NCBI GenBank assembly: GCA_905221505.1
Contig: CAJNDL010000022.1
Span: forward strand, 1-34,921
DNA length: 34,921 nt
Reading direction: 5' to 3'
DNA from: a bacterium
GTDB taxonomy: Bacteria > Bacillota > Bacilli > Lactobacillales > Streptococcaceae
The notes beneath the pieces are model-generated. The model was not told where the DNA came from. It saw nothing but the letters and a program-made list of their open reading frames with translations, and did not search any database. Positions 29,577 through 34,921 of the stretch are shown piece after piece (the first letter of the stretch is position 1; every line of letters starts with the position of its first letter). Both the position numbers and the translations under genes were made by a program.

Positions 29577-29602
29577 AGGTATGTACAGTTAAGGAGAGAA
29601 TA

Positions 29603-29890
29603 ATGCCTGTAAGAAAATTACAATCCTATGAGGTAGACTATCAAGAAGAATTAAATCATCAGATTCCTCGTTATCAAGATTATACACCTGAAGCACAATC
29701 TGATGCCAACCTCAAGGAAATCCTATTTTTTGTTAATATTGCTGTTTTTTGTATCTGTATTGCTATCTTTAGTTTTATCTTTTTAGCATTAAAATTATCA
29801 ACTGCTCTTGCATTTGTCGCAGCAATCGGATTTAGCTTACTTGTTTTAAAAGTCCAACGCTCTATTATCAAACGAAAATTTAGAAGATAA
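29603..29890 (+). CDS. DUF3270 family small membrane protein
   Basis: A 95-residue protein of the streptococcal DUF3270 family; function unknown. The N-terminal half is hydrophilic and acidic (SYEVDYQEELNHQIPRYQDY). Two hydrophobic helices follow (about 40-60 and 64-80), and the C-terminus is strongly basic (KVQRSIIKRKFRR), so the tail should be cytoplasmic. It has a clear ribosome site and a strong terminator. It is transcribed away from metK and towards pht, one of the two plus-strand units right of dif. Confidence 0.8.
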   Translation: MPVRKLQSYEVDYQEELNHQIPRYQDYTPEAQSDANLKEILFFVNIAVFCICIAIFSFIFLALKLSTALAFVAAIGFSLLVLKVQRSIIKRKFRR

Positions 29891-30313
29891 ATCATACCCC
29901 ACATCTAATCAAGTTGATTTGTAAAAAATTAAGGAAAACAGAGGATTTAAGATGAAAAATGTGTTATTCATCTTAAATCCTCTGTTTTTTTTGACCAGCT
30001 TGCCAAATATAATTATTTACTTAATTGAATAACGTGTAACCTTTTCTAACAAATGTTCTCCAAACATCCTAAACTGTAAAATCAGTTAGCCACTCCCCTT
30101 TTACCATTATCTTCTCTAACAAAGGAAGACCTATGATTAAGTTGCTAACCTTTGATATAGATTGATTTCTCCTAAATGAAGCTAAAGCTCCCAAAAAATA
30201 GGGTAGTTTATTTGGCTTGAACCTTACGGAGCCGACAAATAAAAGCCAGTATTGCTACTGACTCTTACACATTCTTGATTTATAGGACAAAGTTTATACT
30301 GCTGGTTTCGTCG
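29891..30313. other. Gene-free stretch between DUF3270 and pht
   Basis: Apart from the large hairpin terminator at 29935-29992 I see no gene, no recognisable repeat and no promoter. It contains the downstream flank of pht; no clear pht terminator is visible, so the convergent hairpin may serve both. Confidence 0.5.
29935..29994 (+). terminator. Very long hairpin terminator after DUF3270
   Basis: AAAACAGAGGATTTAAGATG plus AA (29935-29956) pairs perfectly over 22 bp with 29967-29988 (loop 10 nt), then T6. Far longer than the other terminators in this window. Confidence 0.9.
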
Positions 30314-33298
30314 TTACTGATTACTACCTTTTAACAAAGCCAGTAATTTTTCTGCTTCTGCCATGATACCATTATTATCCATGGTTTGCAGGCTCAAATT
30401 ATTTCGTAAACCATCTAGGGTTTCAGTCGCATTGGCTTTCAAACTAGCATCCGTTACTTTGGCAAGTAAAGCTTCTGCTTCTTTGAGTTTGGCTTCTACT
30501 TTTTCAGTCTCTACTTGAGGGACTTCTGGCTCAGCAGGTGTTTCCTCTACTGGCTCTTCATCCGCTTTGAAGTTCTTATTTGGATCTTCACTGTGGTCTT
30601 TCTTACCTAAGACATGCTCGCTGGCATTGCCCCATCCATCATTAGAATGTGGACGTTCGTCAGGATGTTCTACGTAGTACTTAATCGTCGCAAATAAATC
30701 TTCCAAAGTATAACCATTTGGAGCCTTGTATGAGTGATCATCAAACCAAGCAAATTTAATGTTATGGTAATGATCCTTATGAGGAATAATTAAATTACCA
30801 TTTTTTATCTCAACTGTATGCTCAACCATGTATGGAAGTCGAACAAGTGGAATTCGTTTCTCCCCTTTTACACGATTGTAAATGGCCGCTGCACTATCTC
30901 CAGTTGGATTTGCTTGAGCGTCTGCATCTGGAGATGGAGGTAGAATCCCTTTTTCTTTAGTATAAGATTGAGCAGCTGCTTTTTCCTTATCAGAAAGGCT
31001 ATCTTTTCCAATCCAGTGACTATGGCCCATATGAGGCGTTACATAGGCATCCCCCTCATCACTGATAATATCATGTTCATCAAAAATGTAGCCGTCTGAG
31101 GTTGTATACTTATCAGCTAATTGAGCAATACGGACTTCGTTTTCGGTATATTCAATTTGAGAATTTGGTTTACCAAGACGCTCAGGATGGGTAATTGGTG
31201 CTAGGAATGCCAATAAATCATCTACTAATTTTCCTTTATTAGAAGATTCATCATTCAAGCGTTCTGCTAATTTATCTAAAGCTTGGAAGTCAGAAGTACG
31301 ACCCTTATTTTCAGACAAGGCTTTATGTGCCTCGGCCAATAAATTATACGCTTTATCATAAAATTCTTGATCACGAGGAGCGACATTTTCTTTCTTCGCA
31401 ACTAGGGCATGTGTTTCTTGAGTTTTCTTAGACAAGAGATTTTCAATGGCATCAATCTTATCCTTAGCCAAGTCTTTAGCTAGAACATAACGACTGACTC
31501 CCTTATCCTCGAAAATATAACCGTCGCCAACTTTTCTAACAATCTGGTTGACATCAAGTTCAGTCGGTTTATTTTCCACTGATGCTAGAGGTTTTGTAGT
31601 TAGAGCTGGAGCTGGCTTCAGAGGAGTAACACTTGGCAAGACACTGCCATTTTGCCCTTTTAACGGAATAATTCTAGCAATCTTCTGCTCTAAATCAGAC
31701 ATTTGTGAATAAGGGATAAAGTGATAATGGTCTCCGTGGGGCACTGCTACACCATTAGCTGTACGTTTAATGATTTGTGCTGGATCAAAGACTAAGCCAT
31801 CAGATTCCACATGGCGTTCTGACAAAGGTTTGGCATACAATTCACTTAAAAGTGTTGGGATATCTTCCCCTTGATTTTGATGGTAAGTTGGTGTGACGGT
31901 CAGATTAGGAGTCTCTGTCAAACTTGGTTGTGCCGGACTCGCATTATCACTACTTGGTTTACTTGAACTTGTAGAAGAATGAGAACCCTGTTTACCATTC
32001 CAATAAGCTTGGGCTGCAGCCAATTCCCCTGCTGACAATGCGCCTTTTGGTATGTAGTGGAAATGATTGCCATGAGGGACAATAAAAGCGTCACCTGTAT
32101 CTTCAATCACATCTGTTGGACTAAAGACATACCCATCATCCGTTGTATAGGCACCTCCAGTTCCTCGATTTGGTGTCTGCGTATTAAGATTAAAGTTTGG
32201 TTTAATGGTTGAACTTGGTTTCTCAGGACTGCTTGGTTTCGGATTATCAGAATGACTTTGAACTGGCTGACCTCCAATTGGTAGATTTCGAGCCAATTTT
32301 TCTTCCAAAGCAGACATTTGTGAATAAGGAATGAAATGGAAATGATCTCCGTGAGGCACTGCCACACCATTTGCTGTACGTTTTGTAATCTGTGCTGGGT
32401 CAAATACTAATCCATCAGACTCCACATGACGTTGGCTAAGTGGCAAAGCGTACAATTCTTGAAGGAGACTAGCTAAATCCTCATTTTGACTTTCAGGAGC
32501 TTTGGCAGAATCTTGAGGAGCCTCAGATTGACTCGTTCTGACACTAGATCTTGTTTCAGCTCTGCTTGAACGATATTCAACGGTACTTAATTGGCCACCT
32601 TTTCCAGATAGGAAGGTTTGGGCTGCAGCTAATTCACTGGCAGATAAGTCACTCTTAGGAATATAGTGGAAGTGATTGCCATGAGGAACGATATAAGCAT
32701 CCCCCGTGTCCTCAATGATATCAGATGCATTGAAGATATACCCATCATCCGTTGTATAACGTCCTTGGGCTCTGGCAGCAGCAACAGCATTATCTGTGCT
32801 TGCATTATGATTATGACTATGTTCCTGCTTCTGACGTTTAATCTCTTCTTTTGTCCGAATATTGTCCGCATGGGCGGCATCCTTGAGGTAAACATAGTAT
32901 TTTCCGTCTACCTTAATCACATAGCCACCCTTTATTTCATTGACAATGTCTGAATCCTTCAACTGATAATTCGGATCTTTCATGAGGAGTTCTTCACTGA
33001 TGATAGCGTCATAAGGAACCTTACCATTATAGTAATGATAATGGTCTCCATGAGAAGTCACATAACCTTGATCCGTAATCTTGATGACGATTTGTTCGGC
33101 GTTGATTCCCTCTCTCTTACTGACTTCATCTGGTGTCAAATTCTCTGCCTTTTGACCAGCCTGGTCACCGTCTATATAAGCAACTCGATTAGAATCTTTC
33201 TTAACTTGACCAGCTTGATATCGTCCAAGCTCATAGGAACAAACACTTAGGGCAAGGACTGCCACTGAACCTGCTACATATTTTTTATTGATTTTCAT
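30314..33298 (-). CDS. Histidine-triad surface protein (Pht family), seven triads
   Basis: A zinc-binding surface protein (994 residues) of the pneumococcal Pht family, involved in zinc capture and complement evasion. The N-terminus is a signal peptide ending in a lipobox-like LSVCSYELGR (Cys about 21). Seven HxxHxH motifs are visible: HGDHYH, HGNHFH, HGDHFH, HGNHFH, HGDHYH, HMGHSH, HKDHYH. PhtD normally has five; here the unit made of HGNHFH plus the following HGDHxH (with SDGLVFDPAQI.KRTANG) is present twice. The middle has a coiled region (about 610-680), and the C-terminus (EAKLKEAEALLAKV) resembles PhtA/B/D, not PhtE. Transcription is probably repressed by AdcR with zinc, since two AdcR boxes cover the promoter. 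GAGGA precedes the ATG. The closest named member is uncertain, so no symbol is given. Confidence 0.92.
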   Translation of the reverse strand: MKINKKYVAGSVAVLALSVCSYELGRYQAGQVKKDSNRVAYIDGDQAGQKAENLTPDEVSKREGINAEQIVIKITDQGYVTSHGDHYHYYNGKVPYDAIISEELLMKDPNYQLKDSDIVNEIKGGYVIKVDGKYYVYLKDAAHADNIRTKEEIKRQKQEHSHNHNASTDNAVAAARAQGRYTTDDGYIFNASDIIEDTGDAYIVPHGNHFHYIPKSDLSASELAAAQTFLSGKGGQLSTVEYRSSRAETRSSVRTSQSEAPQDSAKAPESQNEDLASLLQELYALPLSQRHVESDGLVFDPAQITKRTANGVAVPHGDHFHFIPYSQMSALEEKLARNLPIGGQPVQSHSDNPKPSSPEKPSSTIKPNFNLNTQTPNRGTGGAYTTDDGYVFSPTDVIEDTGDAFIVPHGNHFHYIPKGALSAGELAAAQAYWNGKQGSHSSTSSSKPSSDNASPAQPSLTETPNLTVTPTYHQNQGEDIPTLLSELYAKPLSERHVESDGLVFDPAQIIKRTANGVAVPHGDHYHFIPYSQMSDLEQKIARIIPLKGQNGSVLPSVTPLKPAPALTTKPLASVENKPTELDVNQIVRKVGDGYIFEDKGVSRYVLAKDLAKDKIDAIENLLSKKTQETHALVAKKENVAPRDQEFYDKAYNLLAEAHKALSENKGRTSDFQALDKLAERLNDESSNKGKLVDDLLAFLAPITHPERLGKPNSQIEYTENEVRIAQLADKYTTSDGYIFDEHDIISDEGDAYVTPHMGHSHWIGKDSLSDKEKAAAQSYTKEKGILPPSPDADAQANPTGDSAAAIYNRVKGEKRIPLVRLPYMVEHTVEIKNGNLIIPHKDHYHNIKFAWFDDHSYKAPNGYTLEDLFATIKYYVEHPDERPHSNDGWGNASEHVLGKKDHSEDPNKNFKADEEPVEETPAEPEVPQVETEKVEAKLKEAEALLAKVTDASLKANATETLDGLRNNLSLQTMDNNGIMAEAEKLLALLKGSNQ

Positions 33299-33336
33299 TC
33301 TTTCCTCATTTCTTAAGCCTATTTAATTCACCCAAA

Positions 33337-33364
33337 ATTATAAACCAGTTAATTAACTAGTTAA
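33337..33364 (-). promoter_or_regulatory. pht promoter
   Basis: Minus strand: -10 TATAAT (33342-33337) and a -35-like TTAACT (33364-33359), spacer 16. The operators fill the whole interval. Confidence 0.7.
33341..33364. promoter_or_regulatory. Two abutting AdcR boxes
   Basis: TTAACTAGTTAA (33353-33364) is a perfect match to the AdcR consensus TTAACYRGTTAA. TAAACCAGTTAA (33341-33352) matches 11 of 12. The two 12-mers touch with no gap and span from the -35 to the first bases of the -10. AdcR is the zinc-responsive MarR-type repressor of zinc uptake and pht genes. Confidence 0.85.
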
Positions 33365-33505
33365 TAGTTTATATTTTTTTATCTCTTTTGTCAAGATCTT
33401 TATAGATAGAATAAAATTATTACTTAAAAACTTGTTTCTTCATTTTTTTGACCGGAAATTTCATCTATTTATTAACAAATAAAAGGACATTATTCTATCC
33501 AAAAT

Positions 33506-33724
33506 GGCTCTATAATATTTGTAGTGGGTAACCCCCTATAGATATTATGGAGCCTATTTTGTTGTAGAAAAAAAGTCCCATATGACCTATAATGAAAAGC
33601 GATCAAACAACTCATTAGAAAGATTCATATGGAACAATTACATTTTATCACAAAATTACTAGACATTAAAGACCCTAATATCCAATTTATGGATATCATC
33701 AATATGGCTAACTTCTCAAAGTAA
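33506..33724 (+). mobile_element. Left-end fragment of an ISL3-family insertion sequence (IS1167-like)
   Basis: Starts with an imperfect palindrome (GGCTCTATAATATTTGTAGT ... ATATTATGGAGCC, 33506-33554) resembling ISL3-type ends, followed by the first codons of an ISL3 transposase. It breaks off at about 33703, where IS30-type sequence begins. Confidence 0.6.
33629..33724 (+). pseudogene. 5' fragment of an ISL3-family transposase
   Basis: ATG at 33629 encodes MEQLHFITKLLDIKDPNIQ followed by FMDIIN, the N-terminus of IS1167-type transposases. After about 25 codons the match ends, and six foreign codons lead to a TAA at 33722. The remaining roughly 400 codons are absent. Confidence 0.7.
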
Positions 33725-33725
33725 C

Positions 33726-33750
33726 TTCCACTTGCCTAACCGAAGTGGAA
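33726..33750. repeat. Hairpin at the left edge of the IS30-type element
   Basis: TTCCACTT (33726-33733), 9-nt loop, AAGTGGAA (33743-33750). It lies between the ISL3 fragment and the IS30-type ORF and might be part of the element end or a block to read-through transcription. Confidence 0.5.
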
Positions 33751-33818
33751 ATTAGTCTAAAACGGATTTTTATGGTGGAATTAAGCGTGAGACGTTTGAG
33801 TTAGAAATGAGGTCTACC

Positions 33819-34921
33819 ATGACAAAACATAAACATCTTACCCTTTCAGACCGTAATGATATCCAATTAGGCTTAGAGCGCGGTGAAACCTTCAAATCTA
33901 TTGGGCAATTTATACTAAAAGACCCAACTACTGTTTCCAAAGAAGTCAAACGAAACAGACAAGTCCGAGAGTCTACATGCGATAACCTTCCTTGCACTTT
34001 ACTCGATAAGGCTCCCTTTGTCTGTAATGGATGCCCTAAAAGAAGACAAAACTGTGGCTATAAGAAGATCTTCTATCTCGCTAAGCAAGCTCAAAAACAA
34101 TACGAACAAACTCTTGTTGAAGCTCGTGAAGGGACTCCCCTTAATTCCAAGACCTTCTGGGACATGGACAAAGTCATTTCTGATGGTGTTAAAAAGGGAC
34201 AACACATCTATCATATTCTGAAAACTCACAATCTTGATGTCAGCTCCTCAACCGTCTATTGACACATCCGCAAAGGATACCTATCTATCGCTCCTATTGA
34301 CCTAGCCAGAGCCGTTAAATTCAAAGAAAGACGGAAAAGTAAGCTACCTTCCATCCCTAAAGAAGCTAAAAAAGGACGTTCCTATGAGGATTTCCAAAAC
34401 TATTTAGTCCTTAATCAACTAGACTCTTGGCTGGAAATGGACACAGTTCTGGGCAGGATGGGAGGTAAAGTCCTGCTCACCTTCAATTTATCTTTCTGTA
34501 ACTTTATCTTTGCTAGACTGCTGGGTAATAAAACTGCCCTTGAGGTTACCAAACACCTCTATGCCATCAAGAACACTCTTCATGAAGCGGATAAAGATTT
34601 CTTCCAACTCTTTCCTGTCATTCTTACCGATAATGGTGGAGAGTTTGCCAGAGTTGATGACATCGAAATGGATGTACGAGGAGAGAGTAAACTCTTCTTT
34701 TGTGATCCTAATCGCTCTGACCAGAAAGGGAGAATTGAGAAAAATCACACACTGATTCGAGACATTCTACCTAAGGGAACTTCCTTTGACAACTTAACTC
34801 AAGAGGACATCAATCTCGTCTGCTCTCATGTCAACAGTGTCAAACGTGCTGCTTTGAATGGAAAGTCAGCCTATGAGCTCTTTGCCTTTACCTATGGAGA
34901 AGAGATTCCTAAGCTTCTCGG
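33819..34921 (+). pseudogene. IS30-family transposase interrupted by one TGA codon
   Basis: ATG 33819 with GAGG 6 nt upstream starts MTKHKHLTLSDRNDIQLGLE, an IS30-type helix-turn-helix N-terminus, with a CxxC zinc-like segment (CNGCPKRRQNC). The frame stops at TGA 34260-34262 after SSSTVY, but the same frame then stays open to the window end and reads HIRKGYLSIAPIDL onward, the expected continuation. The TGA is where family members would have a residue such as Arg (CGA), a single-base change. The DDE residues all lie after the stop: Asp in LEMDTVLGRMGGK, Asp in ILTDNGGEF and Glu in QKGRIEKNH. As written the protein lacks its catalytic domain, so it is inactive unless the stop is read through. 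The 3' end is outside the window. Confidence 0.85.

Larger units (their letters stand above)
33299..33628. other. Gene-free stretch: pht control region and start of IS debris
   Basis: Holds the pht leader, promoter and AdcR boxes (to about 33365), then an AT-rich stretch with nothing recognised (about 33366-33505), then the ISL3-like end (33506-33554). Confidence 0.7.
33703..34921 (+). mobile_element. IS30-family insertion sequence, right end outside the window
   Basis: The left boundary is set only by where the ISL3 match ends (about 33703). The transposase reading frame runs past the window end. The element appears to have inserted into the ISL3 copy. Confidence 0.65.

Noticed and set aside
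33807..33818. ATG four codons upstream of the chosen IS30 transposase start
   Set aside because: The Shine-Dalgarno GAGG overlaps this ATG itself and is spaced for the ATG at 33819.

Overview
The window looks like a chromosomal segment of a mitis-group Streptococcus (S. mitis / S. pseudopneumoniae / S. pneumoniae lineage). The evidence is low-GC coding with streptococcal codon use, a RUP-like and two BOX-like intergenic repeats, XerS with a difSL-type site, an AdcR-controlled histidine-triad (Pht) protein, a glgBCDA cluster beside pulA and gapN, and an enolase carrying the pneumococcal-type FYDKERKVY motif. Species cannot be settled from the sequence alone.

Layout. (1) 1-3183: 3' part of a very repetitive LPXTG-anchored MucBP-type adhesin; the window opens inside a repeat. 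(2) 3184-4494: short repeats resembling ISL3-type IS ends, then a PD-(D/E)XK (Rpn-like) nuclease. (3) 4656-8681: ABC-F ATPase, Rgg-like regulator and MFS transporter. (4) 8774-13991: ligA, dgkB and the cytoplasmic type I pullulanase pulA in close order. (5) 13992-14475: terminator, RUP-like element and BOX element. (6) 14476-21795: gapN, then glgB-glgC-glgD-glgA with overlapping ORFs, behind a strong promoter with a cre-like (CcpA) site at the predicted start of transcription. (7) 21854-25533: serB-like phosphatase, glycerate kinase, a convergent DUF1694 gene and eno. (8) 25555-27200: eno terminator, an integrase fragment, and xerS on the minus strand with its difSL site. (9) 27200-34921: small membrane-protein ORF, metK behind an unusual SMK (SAM-III) riboswitch, a DUF3270 gene, a seven-triad Pht protein under two abutting AdcR boxes, an ISL3 fragment and an IS30-family transposase broken by one TGA codon.

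How it fits together. pulA debranches alpha-glucans while glgC/D, glgA and glgB make glycogen. gapN feeds NADPH and 3-phosphoglycerate, glycerate kinase makes phosphoglycerate and eno consumes 2-phosphoglycerate, so the left half is largely central carbon metabolism. Nearly all genes left of difSL point right and most genes right of it point left, as expected if the window straddles the replication terminus.

Most notable signals: a metK riboswitch with one 5' arm and two competing 3' arms; a difSL site whose terminal 6 bases double as the -35 box of xerS; three genes (ABC-F, ligA, DUF1694) whose extended -10 lies exactly 6 nt before ATG, predicting leaderless mRNAs; tandem abutting AdcR operators; and a TGTACATTA repeat cluster with a DnaA-box-like 9-mer just outside dif. 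All are sequence readings by eye; no database search was run.
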